NCBI GenBank assembly: GCA_015490875.1
Contig: WFWZ01000219.1
Location: forward strand, 1 to 36,452
Source of the DNA: Planctomycetaceae bacterium
Lineage (GTDB): Bacteria > Planctomycetota > Planctomycetia > Pirellulales > Pirellulaceae
DNA length: 36,452 nucleotides
Direction: 5' to 3'
This document shows positions 23,914 through 31,861 of this stretch, in pieces. Numbering within the stretch: the stretch's first letter is position 1; the number at the start of each line of letters is the position of its first letter. The notes beneath the pieces were generated by a model. The model was not told where the DNA came from. It did no database searches and saw nothing but the letters and a program-made list of their open reading frames with translations. The position numbers were made by a program, and so were the translations under genes.

Positions 23914-25653
23914 ATGAACGACAGCGCCCTGCCCGAGAACGATCCCGTTGCCAAAGAACCGTCCGAGGCACAACCGTCTTCGTCAGAAGAATCCTCCTCT
24001 TCCTCTGACTCTCCCCAGTCGATAGATGCCCCCGCCGGCCGAAGTTTTCCCATTGTGGGAGCCACCATCATCATCGTGGCCGTGCTGGCGGCACTCGTCG
24101 CTCATCTGCTGGCCGACCGCATCGACTTCCAAAAGGCCAACATCATCACGTATGTCACGATTGCCGTGGTCTACTTCACCGCAGTCATCACGTATGTCAC
24201 GCGGCCCTCGCGAGCCCGACGAGCGCGCCTGGCTGTCGGCTGCCTCGCCCTATTGCTCCCCATGGCCCTCTTCGCCCTCTTCCGCGTCGATGGTGTGACC
24301 GGCGAACTCGTGCCTCGCTTCCGCTTCCGTTGGACCGAGCGTCCCGACGAACAACTGCCACAAATCGAAAAGTCCCTGTCCGATGCATCGAGTTTGCATT
24401 TGGACGCAACCGAGCACGACTTCACCGAATTTCTCGGCCCAGGTCGCCACAACCACCTTAAGGTTGCCATCGCCACCGACTGGGAGGCACATCCGCCCGT
24501 CTTGAAATGGAGGCGGCAGATCGGCGCAGGCTGGTGCGGATTCACCACACGAGGGCGCTTCGCAGTCACCATGGAACAACGAGGCCCCAAGGAACTCGTG
24601 ACCTGTTATTCCATCGAAACGGGCGAGCCGGTTTGGTCTCATGCCGTCAACACTCGCTACGAAAGTGCCATCGGAGGAATCGGCCCGCGCGCCACCCCCA
24701 CTTGGGATGAAGATCGCGTTTATGCCCAAGGAGCCACCGGGATCCTCCGCGCCATCGACGGTCGCACTGGCAAACTCCTCTGGCAGGTCAACATCCTCAA
24801 GGAATACGGTATCACTCCCGAAGAAGATGTCGCTTCGGTGACGTGGGGGCGGTCCGGGTCGCCGCTGGTCGTCGGCGATCTCGTCGTTGTCCCCTACGGG
24901 GGACCACCCCAAGGTCGTCGGTATTCTCTGGCAGCCTATGACAAGCGGACGGGCAAGCGCGTGTGGCGCGGCGGGGATCGGCAAGTGAGCTACGCTTCGC
25001 CCGTGCTGCGGACATTATGCGGCGTCGAACAGATTGTCAGCGTCAACGAAAACAATGTCAGCGGGCACGATCCCAAGACGGGCAAGGTCCTCTGGCAAGC
25101 CGACTGGCCGGGCAACAGCAACACTAAACCCAGCGTCTCGCAACCGGTCGTCCTGCCCGGCGACCGAGTTCTCCTCTCCAAAGCTTACGGCGGCGGTGCC
25201 AAACTGATCCACGTCCAACGGCAAGGCGACCAGTGGACCGTCAAGTCCCTCTGGGCCGATCACCGGCTCCTCAAAACGAAATTCACCAACGTCACCATCT
25301 TCGGCAAACACGCCTTCGGTCTGTGCGACGGCATTTTGCAATGCGTCGACTGGGAAGCCGGAAAGTCGCTCTGGAAAAGCCGCAAAGGACGGTACCGCCA
25401 AGGCCAGATTCTCGGCCTAAGCAACGTCATACTCGTGCAAGCTGAAGCCGGCTACGTGGCATTGGTGGAGCCGTCGCCCAAAGGCTTCCGCGAAATCGCT
25501 CGCCTTGAAGCTCTGCAAGGCCAAACCTGGAACAACGCCTGCTACGCTCCCCCTTATCTCATCGTGCGCAACGCCACCGAAGCCGCTTGTTACGAAGTTC
25601 CCATGCTCGAAGCTACAAGCCCGGATGTCACTCCGGCCTCGCCGGCACCGTAA
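23914..25653 (+). CDS. Membrane-anchored PQQ-like beta-propeller protein
   Basis: 579 residues. A Ser/Glu-rich disordered start (EESSSSSDSPQS) is followed by three transmembrane helices (about 45-68, 77-96 and 105-124) and then an extracytoplasmic beta-propeller of about 430 residues. Typical blade edges are YSIETGEPVWSHAVN, RAIDGRTGKLLWQVNI, AAYDKRTGKRVWRGG, GHDPKTGKVLWQADWPG and QCVDWEAGKSLWKSRKG. FLGPGRHNH near 173 is the usual entry of planctomycete outer PQQ-like proteins. No PQQ-dehydrogenase active-site residues were recognised, so a scaffold or sensor role is more likely than an enzymatic one. It stands alone, divergent from the transsulfuration pair. Confidence 0.88.
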   Translation: MNDSALPENDPVAKEPSEAQPSSSEESSSSSDSPQSIDAPAGRSFPIVGATIIIVAVLAALVAHLLADRIDFQKANIITYVTIAVVYFTAVITYVTRPSRARRARLAVGCLALLLPMALFALFRVDGVTGELVPRFRFRWTERPDEQLPQIEKSLSDASSLHLDATEHDFTEFLGPGRHNHLKVAIATDWEAHPPVLKWRRQIGAGWCGFTTRGRFAVTMEQRGPKELVTCYSIETGEPVWSHAVNTRYESAIGGIGPRATPTWDEDRVYAQGATGILRAIDGRTGKLLWQVNILKEYGITPEEDVASVTWGRSGSPLVVGDLVVVPYGGPPQGRRYSLAAYDKRTGKRVWRGGDRQVSYASPVLRTLCGVEQIVSVNENNVSGHDPKTGKVLWQADWPGNSNTKPSVSQPVVLPGDRVLLSKAYGGGAKLIHVQRQGDQWTVKSLWADHRLLKTKFTNVTIFGKHAFGLCDGILQCVDWEAGKSLWKSRKGRYRQGQILGLSNVILVQAEAGYVALVEPSPKGFREIARLEALQGQTWNNACYAPPYLIVRNATEAACYEVPMLEATSPDVTPASPAP

Positions 25654-25834
25654 CAAAGCAGCTCGACACGAATCGGCAGTGCTCGAAACCTCGAAGAATG
25701 ATCGAACCTGCCAGCTTGACGCTTATCTTCGGGTATGTTGCCGCCGTCGGAAGTCTTGAGACTACCTATTCGGATCGCCGTGTCCCTGGTAACCTTGATA
25801 GCCCCTTGCGATTCGGTTCAGCACCGGCTTTACA

Positions 25835-26506
25835 TCACTTACGATGGCCCAGCAGGAAATCGAAGGCTTTTCGTTGCTCAGGAGTGAGAAGCTCGAGCGC
25901 CTTCTCTTGAGCCTCGATCTCTTTCGCGGCCATGACAACCGGATCGCCTCCTAGACCGCCTGGCTCGTTCCCAGTCGCTTCGGTCGACCACCGATAGAGT
26001 TCTTCCAGTGTAGCGCGCTGCTGCTGGTCAAGTTTCAGGACGCGTTGAAAGTCCTCAGCGAAAAGCAATGCCGTTCCTTTTTTTTGCCATCTAATCTCGT
26101 TCATCTTCGCGATCTGAGATGGGGACAGAATCTCGCGGATCTCCTTGCGCCACGCTTCTTTGACTGGAGCCGACGCTTTAGCTACGGCCTTGAGATACCG
26201 ATCGTGGGCTCGACATGCTTCGATGCCAACGATCTGTCCGGTTGCCGGGTCGACCGGATAAGGATGCTTCTCGCGCATCTCGCGTTTAATCTCTTTGAGC
26301 TGCCGGCCATACTTGAACATCGCGTCGCGCAGATCCTTGTACTGAGGCGGAACGAGATCGATTGCGTCCCTGTTCTTTCCTTCAATAAGCCAAACCAGGA
26401 CTGATTCGGGGCGCTGGATGTCTTGTTTAAACTTCGTCAGCTCCTCCGAATTCGGCACTTCATCGGCGACGCAGCACAGAATCATCACTGAAAACAGCGT
26501 ACTCAT
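25835..26506 (-). CDS. Hypothetical helical, possibly exported protein
   Basis: 223 residues from ATG 26506, with AAGGG upstream. The first 15 residues (MSTLFSVMILCCVAD) look like a short signal peptide. The rest is charged and almost all helix: KDLRDAMFKYGRQLKEIKRE, PVDPATGQIVGIEACRAHDR, LSPSQIAKMNEIRWQ, VLKLDQQQRATLEELYRWS, and LLTPEQRKAFDFLLGHRK. The repeated L-(S/T)-P-x-Q-x-x-x-h pattern is common in planctomycete exported proteins of unknown function that follow a Spy/LTXXQ-like helical layout; this is a resemblance, not a family assignment. It is in the less G+C-rich stretch and has no obvious operon partner. Confidence 0.7.
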   Translation of the reverse strand: MSTLFSVMILCCVADEVPNSEELTKFKQDIQRPESVLVWLIEGKNRDAIDLVPPQYKDLRDAMFKYGRQLKEIKREMREKHPYPVDPATGQIVGIEACRAHDRYLKAVAKASAPVKEAWRKEIREILSPSQIAKMNEIRWQKKGTALLFAEDFQRVLKLDQQQRATLEELYRWSTEATGNEPGGLGGDPVVMAAKEIEAQEKALELLTPEQRKAFDFLLGHRK

Positions 26507-27002
26507 TGTCCAATCCCTTTCGTTCGTATTCCCCTGACCCTCGATCAGCCCTTGTTCAAGCAAAACATGCCCCAGGCGGACGCTGTCACTCGACTATCAA
26601 GAACCTGGAGATAGACAACCAGGGAGAATCTCTGCGCCATCTGAACTTCCGCCTGGATTCGAAATACCACTGTGTAGGCAGACTTCAACGGCACGTCACT
26701 TTGCGGAATCAGAAAAGTCTGGACAAGACCGATCGACACCCAGCAGAAGAAAGGAAGACGAACAATGAAAACCACCGAGACAAGCCGATGTAGACGCAAC
26801 ACGTTCTAGTTTTCTAACGCATCTTACTTGGCTTGTCGAGCGGCCGTGGCAAGCGCAAGAGGATAGTCTGAGTATTCCAATCCAGGGAGGGTCAATACGA
26901 GATGGCGAAAGGGCGGAGGAGCCCTTCAGATTCCTTCTCACCCTTCGGAACGCCAACAGTTCGCGAGCCGCGTCTTACAATTCCGCACGGTGATTTCGTC
27001 CA
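26507..27002. other. Gene-poor, less G+C-rich stretch
   Basis: 496 bp with no convincing gene. A minus-strand frame of 85 codons from GTG 26802 to 26545 encodes a partly hydrophobic product (VSVVFIVRLPFFCWVSIGLV) but has no ribosome site or recognisable motif; it may be the remnant of a membrane-protein gene. The stretch is visibly richer in A+T than its neighbours, which would fit decayed or imported DNA. The promoter of the gene at 25835-26506 should lie at its left end. Confidence 0.45.
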
Positions 27003-28130
27003 TCAAACGCTCTCCCCGTTCTCGATCAGCCAATCTTCCAAGTTGATCTGCTCCAGTCGCGGCGCCAGCAACAGCGATGTCTCCTCGGGAAGAAGCGCGG
27101 CCAGCCAAGGCCGCCGAGCCGCCGCGGCCAACGCGCGCATTCCCACGCTCCCGCGCAACTGATTCCGCACGTTGTCCGCCAGGCGACGAAAGGTGGCGGG
27201 GATGATGTTCGGTTGAGGCCCCACATGCAGGACTCGCTCCACGGAAGAATTGAGCACGCGCTGCACGACATCCCACAGGCGCTGGGGATGGTCGACCCAA
27301 CGCCTTAGCAATGCCCGGTGATTGACAGCCGTGTAGTCCGGGCCACCCGTAACCAACGACCAGACCGGCGGCGACGGCACCGTCGGCTCGAAGTGAACCG
27401 TGTGCATCCGATGGCTCACGCGGTCGGGCACCGATCGCTGCCACATGATGGGCGTATGCAAGGGCGGCCATCGATGACGGTTCGGACGTACCCGCAGCGG
27501 TACGTCGATCTTCTCTGCCGCCAAGCGGGTAAACGCATCGACCGTCTTTCCCTGCCCCATCAGCAGCAGCGAATTGGGAGCCAACCAAGCCGAAACGCCG
27601 ATCACTCCCTCGCCTCGTTCATTCACCTCGAGGCACACCCGCTGGATGTCGTCCTCGTCGATTTGCTTCTCGCGAGTAAACACGACCGCCAGTGTCACGT
27701 CGTGAGCCAAAGCCACGCAGTCGGCGGCCTGCTCCAGTGGCAACGCGAGCGCCTCCCGCCAATCGACAATCCCCGCACAGGCCAGCGCCGTAATCTCCCC
27801 CAAGCTATAGCCGAAGAAGGCCTGAGCCTTCCGATAGTCGACACCGTGGACTTCCTCGAGTGCCCGAAGCTGAGCAATCTCGGTCCCCACCACCAAGGCG
27901 ATCGCCTGAGCATAACTTCGGAGACTCGTCTCCTGTCCTCGCCGCACGCGATCCAACAGCCGCACCCGCCGCCCCGTCACCTCGGCACAGACCTTTCCCG
28001 CCTCGCGCAACGTCTCCGCAACGATCGGCTCGTAACGACCATCTTGCAGCAGCGCTGCCGTCCGACCCAAATTCGTGATATTGTATCCTCGAAACGCGAG
28101 GACTGTTTTCTCCAGCGATCCGATCTCCAT
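27003..28130 (-). CDS. FabD-like acyltransferase-domain protein
   Basis: 375 residues of the malonyl-CoA:ACP transacylase fold. ATG 28130 (MEIGSLEKTVLAFRGYN) is chosen because AGGAG lies six bases upstream, although the frame stays open much further. The nucleophile elbow is AFFGYSLGEITAL with Ser109 (consensus GHSxGE, here Tyr for His). The catalytic His225 lies in PPLHTPIM, the counterpart of the FHSPLM motif. The small ferredoxin-like insert (about 148-208) is present. FabD begins right at the Gln-rich motif GQG; here that region is FRGYNITNLGR, so the oxyanion loop is altered. It may transfer a special acyl group rather than malonyl. Divergent from the pterin module by 51 bp, with which it may share control. 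Confidence 0.82.
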   Translation of the reverse strand: MEIGSLEKTVLAFRGYNITNLGRTAALLQDGRYEPIVAETLREAGKVCAEVTGRRVRLLDRVRRGQETSLRSYAQAIALVVGTEIAQLRALEEVHGVDYRKAQAFFGYSLGEITALACAGIVDWREALALPLEQAADCVALAHDVTLAVVFTREKQIDEDDIQRVCLEVNERGEGVIGVSAWLAPNSLLLMGQGKTVDAFTRLAAEKIDVPLRVRPNRHRWPPLHTPIMWQRSVPDRVSHRMHTVHFEPTVPSPPVWSLVTGGPDYTAVNHRALLRRWVDHPQRLWDVVQRVLNSSVERVLHVGPQPNIIPATFRRLADNVRNQLRGSVGMRALAAAARRPWLAALLPEETSLLLAPRLEQINLEDWLIENGESV

Positions 28131-28181
28131 CGCCGTCTCCTGCGGGCGCGCACTCACCCCCCGTTTCTCCGATTGCTCCCC

Positions 28182-28982
28182 ATGATGGCAGGTTCCCCGA
28201 ATCCACGACAAGCCGTCGCCGTCGTCACCGGTGCGTCCGGCGGAATCGGACGAGCCGTCGCTCGAGCCGTCTCCCGCGACTTCAGCCACCTGGTCGTGCA
28301 CTACTTCTCCCGGCGAGACGCGATCGCCGAAACCGAAGCCGAACTCACCCAAACCGGCCGTTCCGTACATGTCTTGCAAGCCGACCTCAGCAATCTGTCC
28401 CAATGTCGGCACCTCGTCGATATCGCGTGGCAGTGGCAACAGCGCATTGATGCCTGGCTACACATCGCCGGCGCCGATGTTCTGACCGGCCCGGCCGCCG
28501 ATTGGGATTTCCATGCGAAACTTGAGCGGCTTTGGCAGGTCGATGTCCGAGGCACCATCGAATGCTGCCGAGAAATCGGTCGGCGCATGCAAACGCTCCG
28601 CGGCCCGACTCGCCCCGCCATCGTGACTCTAGGATGGGACCAGGCCGACCAAGGGATGGAAGGAGACTCGGGAGAGATGTTCGCCGCCGTCAAAGCCGCT
28701 GTGGCCGCCTTCTCTCGAAGTCTCGCCCAGTCGCTGGCTCCTCGCGTGCGCGTCAACTGCGTCTCGCCAGGCTGGATTCAAACCGACTGGAGTCGCACGG
28801 CTTCGGACAAGTGGCACCGGCGAGCCGCCCAGCAGTCGCTCACACGGCGGTGGGGAACCCCCGACGATGTCGCCCAAGTCGTCCGCTTCCTCGCCTCCCC
28901 CGATTCCGACTTTCTCAACGGCCAAGTGGTCCACGTCAACGGAGGATTCTGCTATTACCCGGGAGAGAGGGGTGAGGGGTGA
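28182..28982 (+). CDS. SDR-fold protein with degenerate catalytic residues
   Basis: 266 residues with a complete short-chain dehydrogenase fold: VVTGASGGIGRAVARAV (nucleotide loop), LQADLSN, LHIAGAD (the usual NNAG) and VRVNCVSPGWIQTDW, FLNGQVVHVNGGF. The catalytic tetrad is mostly lost. The Tyr of YxxxK is Phe167 (MFAAVKAAV), only Lys171 remains, the Asn position reads VDVRG (Asp121), and no Ser lies in IVTLGWDQ. The dinucleotide site looks intact, so it could bind NAD(P) without classical catalysis, or act as a structural partner. ATG 28182 has no good ribosome site. The last codons and the stop lie inside a GGGGTGA repeat. It leads the four-gene run with the DHPS-like, PabB and PabA-DUF447 genes. 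A pteridine-reductase-like origin is possible. Confidence 0.85.
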   Translation: MMAGSPNPRQAVAVVTGASGGIGRAVARAVSRDFSHLVVHYFSRRDAIAETEAELTQTGRSVHVLQADLSNLSQCRHLVDIAWQWQQRIDAWLHIAGADVLTGPAADWDFHAKLERLWQVDVRGTIECCREIGRRMQTLRGPTRPAIVTLGWDQADQGMEGDSGEMFAAVKAAVAAFSRSLAQSLAPRVRVNCVSPGWIQTDWSRTASDKWHRRAAQQSLTRRWGTPDDVAQVVRFLASPDSDFLNGQVVHVNGGFCYYPGERGEG

Positions 28983-28992
28983 GAGTGAGGGG
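28961..28992 (-). repeat. GGGGTGA-type purine repeat (relative of the CACCTCA heptamers)
   Basis: GGGAGAGAGGGGTGAGGGGT followed by GAGAGTGAGGGG. Read on the other strand it is CCCCTCACTCTCACCCCTCA, the same C-rich TCAC family as at 10977-11025. It contains the last codons and the stop of the SDR gene and provides a purine-rich ribosome site for the GTG start of the next gene. Confidence 0.6.
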
Positions 28993-28997
28993 TTACC

Positions 28998-30416
28998 GTG
29001 CAGCGTGACGATTCCTTTCGCGGTGAGCACATCCACTTCGTCACCGGACGACTGGCCGCGCATGCGCTTGAGCGCACCGTGGAACGCATCGCCCAGCCGC
29101 TCGGCTTTCGCTATACCATCCAGGTCCTTCCCATCACCGTCGCCGCGTTGATGACTCCCCGCTGGGTCGCTCGCCACCTCGACCTCCCCTCGCAAGCCAC
29201 CAAGCTCCTTCTGCCCGGTTACTGCCGAGGTCCGCTCGAACCGCTCGAAGCTGTCTGCCCAGTCCCCATCCTCATCGGCCCTACCAACCTTTACCGCCTG
29301 CCCCGCTTCTTCGGCCAAAGCGAACCAACGTCCGATGATCGCTACGACATTGAAATCATCGCGGAGATCAACCATGCTCCTCGTTACTCGCCAGCCGAAC
29401 TGGCAGAGCAAGCGAAACAATTGGCACGGGAAGGCGCCGATGTCATCGACGTCGGTTGCGAACCCGAAGGGGGCTGGAGTGGCATTGCCGATGCAGTGCA
29501 CGCTTTGAAAGAGGAAGGCCTGCGCGTTTCGGTCGACAGCCTCGATCCTCGAGAAATCGAACCGGCCGTAGCCGCCGGTGCCGAGCTGGTACTTTCGGTC
29601 AACCATTCCAACCGGAAGTATGCTCTAGGCTGGAATTGCCCCGTCGTCGTCATCCCCGATCGACCTCAAGATTTGGAGTCGCTCTACGACACGGTAGAGT
29701 TCCTCGCCACCGAAAACGTCCCTCAGCGCCTCGACCCGATCCTCGAACCGATCGGTTGCGGGTTCGCTTCGAGTCTCGGGCGATATCTCGAAGTCCGCCG
29801 CCGCTACCCCGATGCCGAGATGCTCATGGGCATCGGCAACCTCACCGAAATGACCGACGCCGATTCCGCCCCCATCAACGTCCTCCTGCTGGGGTTCTGC
29901 CAGGAACTCGGCATCCGGTCGGTCCTCACGACTCAAGTCATCCCCTGGGCCCGCACCAGTGTCCGCGAATGCGACCTCGCGCGGAGACTCGTCTTCCAGG
30001 CCGCACAGCGCGGCACGCCGCCCAAACACGTCGACACCCGGCTGCTCCTGCTGCGAGACGAAGACGTGGCGCCCGTCGATCCCGACTTTGCCGACCAACT
30101 TGCCCAGTCGATTCGCGACCACCACGTGCGGGTCTTGGCCGATACCGAGTCGCTTCATATGATCAGCGCAAACCTCCACGTACACGACATCGACCCCTTT
30201 GCGCTCTTTCGAAAATTCCTCGACGCCTATCCCCGTACCCTCGATGCCGCTCACGCGTTCTACCTTGGATATGAACTCGCCAAAGCCACCACCGCGATGA
30301 CACTCGGCAAGCAATACACGCAAGACGAACCGCTCGATTGGGGATTCCTCACACGCGACGAATCCACGCACACCGACTCCCAGCCGCCCCGCCGCCATGA
30401 TTCCGACGTCGACTGA
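28998..30416 (+). CDS. Dihydropteroate-synthase-like protein (DUF6513 + pterin-binding domain)
   Basis: 472 residues. The N-terminal ~105 (HIHFVTGRLAAHALERTVER, YTIQVLPITVAALMTPRWVA) match what I know as DUF6513. A TIM-barrel pterin-binding domain follows: DIEIIAEINHAP, REGADVIDVGCEPEGGWSGI (cf. the IDIGGEST motif of DHPS), LRVSVDSLDPREIEPAVAAG (cf. SVDT), LVLSVNHSN, and a DPILEPIGCGFASSLGRYLE segment. It is much longer than folate DHPS. Proteins of this type are encoded in the tetrahydromethanopterin C1 clusters of methylotrophs and planctomycetes; their exact reaction is not established. GTG 28998 has a GAGGGG site. The next gene starts 20 bp before its stop, so translation is coupled. No MptG, Fae, Mch or Fhc genes are in the window. 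Confidence 0.85.
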   Translation: MQRDDSFRGEHIHFVTGRLAAHALERTVERIAQPLGFRYTIQVLPITVAALMTPRWVARHLDLPSQATKLLLPGYCRGPLEPLEAVCPVPILIGPTNLYRLPRFFGQSEPTSDDRYDIEIIAEINHAPRYSPAELAEQAKQLAREGADVIDVGCEPEGGWSGIADAVHALKEEGLRVSVDSLDPREIEPAVAAGAELVLSVNHSNRKYALGWNCPVVVIPDRPQDLESLYDTVEFLATENVPQRLDPILEPIGCGFASSLGRYLEVRRRYPDAEMLMGIGNLTEMTDADSAPINVLLLGFCQELGIRSVLTTQVIPWARTSVRECDLARRLVFQAAQRGTPPKHVDTRLLLLRDEDVAPVDPDFADQLAQSIRDHHVRVLADTESLHMISANLHVHDIDPFALFRKFLDAYPRTLDAAHAFYLGYELAKATTAMTLGKQYTQDEPLDWGFLTRDESTHTDSQPPRRHDSDVD

Positions 30417-31839
30417 TCCAGAGACACTTGCGGAGGTGCGCGAGCTCCCCTCGGGGTGCACTCCCGAATCGGTGTGGCAACGCCTGGCGGCGCTCCCCCA
30501 CTGCATCTTCTTCGACAGCGCGGCCCCTCATACTAAACACGGACGCCATTCGTTCGTCGCCGCAGATCCCTTCGAACGACTTGTCCAACCTCGTGCAGGG
30601 ACTGACATATTCGCGTCACTTCGAAGCCGGCTCGCCGACATGGCAACTTCGCGCCTCCCGGACCTCCCGCCCTTCCAAGGAGGCTGGGCCGGCGTCTTCG
30701 GCTACGAACTGGGACAGGCGTTCGAAACCTACCCGTGCGCCCGCTTCGATGAATTCGCGTTCCCCGTCGCGGTGATCGCCGGCTACGATGTCGTCTTCGC
30801 CTTCGATCATAGCCGCGATCGAGCCTGGATCATTTCGCAGGGACTACCCGAAACCGAACCGTCGGCGCGCAAGCGGCGAGCGCGCCAGCGACTCGAGCAA
30901 TTCTGGGAACTTGCCACTGCGTCCGAGCCGCCCTTGCCTTCCACAAACCTTGAAGAGAATCGTCTCGACCCCACTACGCTGGCGCCTCAATTCGCCACGC
31001 ACTTCGGTTCGGACATTACGAGTACCTTTTCGCGAGCCGACTACGAGGCGGCGGTCGCGCGCGTGATCGAATACATCCGCGACGGGGATGTATTTCAGGT
31101 CAATTTGTCGCAACGTCTGTTGGCACCGCAAAGACTTTCGAGTGTCGAACTCTACCAGCGTCTCCGCCGCCGAAACCCCGCCCCCTTCGCCGGCTACTTC
31201 GACGCCGGTCCGTTCCAGATCCTCAGCGCCTCACCCGAACGTTTCCTCCGAGTACGCGATCGCCTCGTGCACACGCACCCGATCAAAGGAACTCGGTTTC
31301 GCTCGCCTCACGTCGAAGCCGACCTCTTTGCGGCGGACGATCTGTTGGCGAGTTCCAAAGACCGAGCTGAAAACACGATGATCGTCGACCTGCTGCGCAA
31401 TGATCTCTCTCGCGTCTGCCGAAACGATTCGATCTTTGTGGAAACACTGTGTGGCCTGCAGCGCTATCAGTTCGTGCAACATCTCGTCTCGGTAGTGCGA
31501 GGCGAACTGCGTGAGGGTGCGGACGCATTGGAACTCCTGGCCGTTGCGTTTCCCGGCGGGTCGATCACGGGAGCTCCCAAGATCCGAGCCATGGAAATCA
31601 TCGCCGAGTTGGAACCAACCGTGCGAGGTCCCTACTGCGGGAGCCTCGCTTATCTGGGGCTCGATGGTTCGTTCGACTCGAGCATCCTGATCCGCACGAT
31701 TACGGCCGGTCGAGGCTGGTGTCAGATTCCGGTCGGCGGCGGCATCGTGGCCGATTCGCGGCCCACCGAAGAATACGAAGAGACTTGCCACAAAGCTCGA
31801 GGACTCGTCGAAGTCGTGAGCGGCTATCGAGAACAATGA
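30397..31839 (+). CDS. pabB: Aminodeoxychorismate synthase component I
   Basis: Chorismate-using enzyme, 480 residues, full length with N-terminal domain. Overlaps the upstream gene by 20 bp. The chorismate-binding domain (from about 215) has DVFQVNLSQR, FSASPERF-like SASPERFL, HPIKGTR with Lys297, ASSKDRAENTMIVDLLRNDL, FPGGSITGAPKIRAMEII, and VGGGIVADSRPTEEYEET. Lys in PIKGT, where anthranilate synthases have PIAGT, marks an aminodeoxychorismate synthase (it forms the covalent intermediate at C2), so pABA, not tryptophan, is the destination. The N-terminal domain includes FQGGWAGVFGYELGQ. Its amidotransferase partner, fused to DUF447, starts 22 bp downstream. No pabC lyase gene is visible in the window. 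Confidence 0.92.
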   Translation: MIPTSTDPETLAEVRELPSGCTPESVWQRLAALPHCIFFDSAAPHTKHGRHSFVAADPFERLVQPRAGTDIFASLRSRLADMATSRLPDLPPFQGGWAGVFGYELGQAFETYPCARFDEFAFPVAVIAGYDVVFAFDHSRDRAWIISQGLPETEPSARKRRARQRLEQFWELATASEPPLPSTNLEENRLDPTTLAPQFATHFGSDITSTFSRADYEAAVARVIEYIRDGDVFQVNLSQRLLAPQRLSSVELYQRLRRRNPAPFAGYFDAGPFQILSASPERFLRVRDRLVHTHPIKGTRFRSPHVEADLFAADDLLASSKDRAENTMIVDLLRNDLSRVCRNDSIFVETLCGLQRYQFVQHLVSVVRGELREGADALELLAVAFPGGSITGAPKIRAMEIIAELEPTVRGPYCGSLAYLGLDGSFDSSILIRTITAGRGWCQIPVGGGIVADSRPTEEYEETCHKARGLVEVVSGYREQ

Positions 31840-31861
31840 CACAGTGGTGGAACCCAAGCCG

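Noticed and set aside
26545-26802. An 85-codon minus-strand frame with a hydrophobic product
   Set aside because: No ribosome site, a GTG start and no family resemblance. Kept only as a possible remnant in the region description.
30397-31839. Anthranilate synthase component I (TrpE) as identity
   Set aside because: The chorismate domain has Lys in HPIKGTR; TrpE has Ala there. The amidotransferase partner and DHPS-like neighbour also point to pABA.
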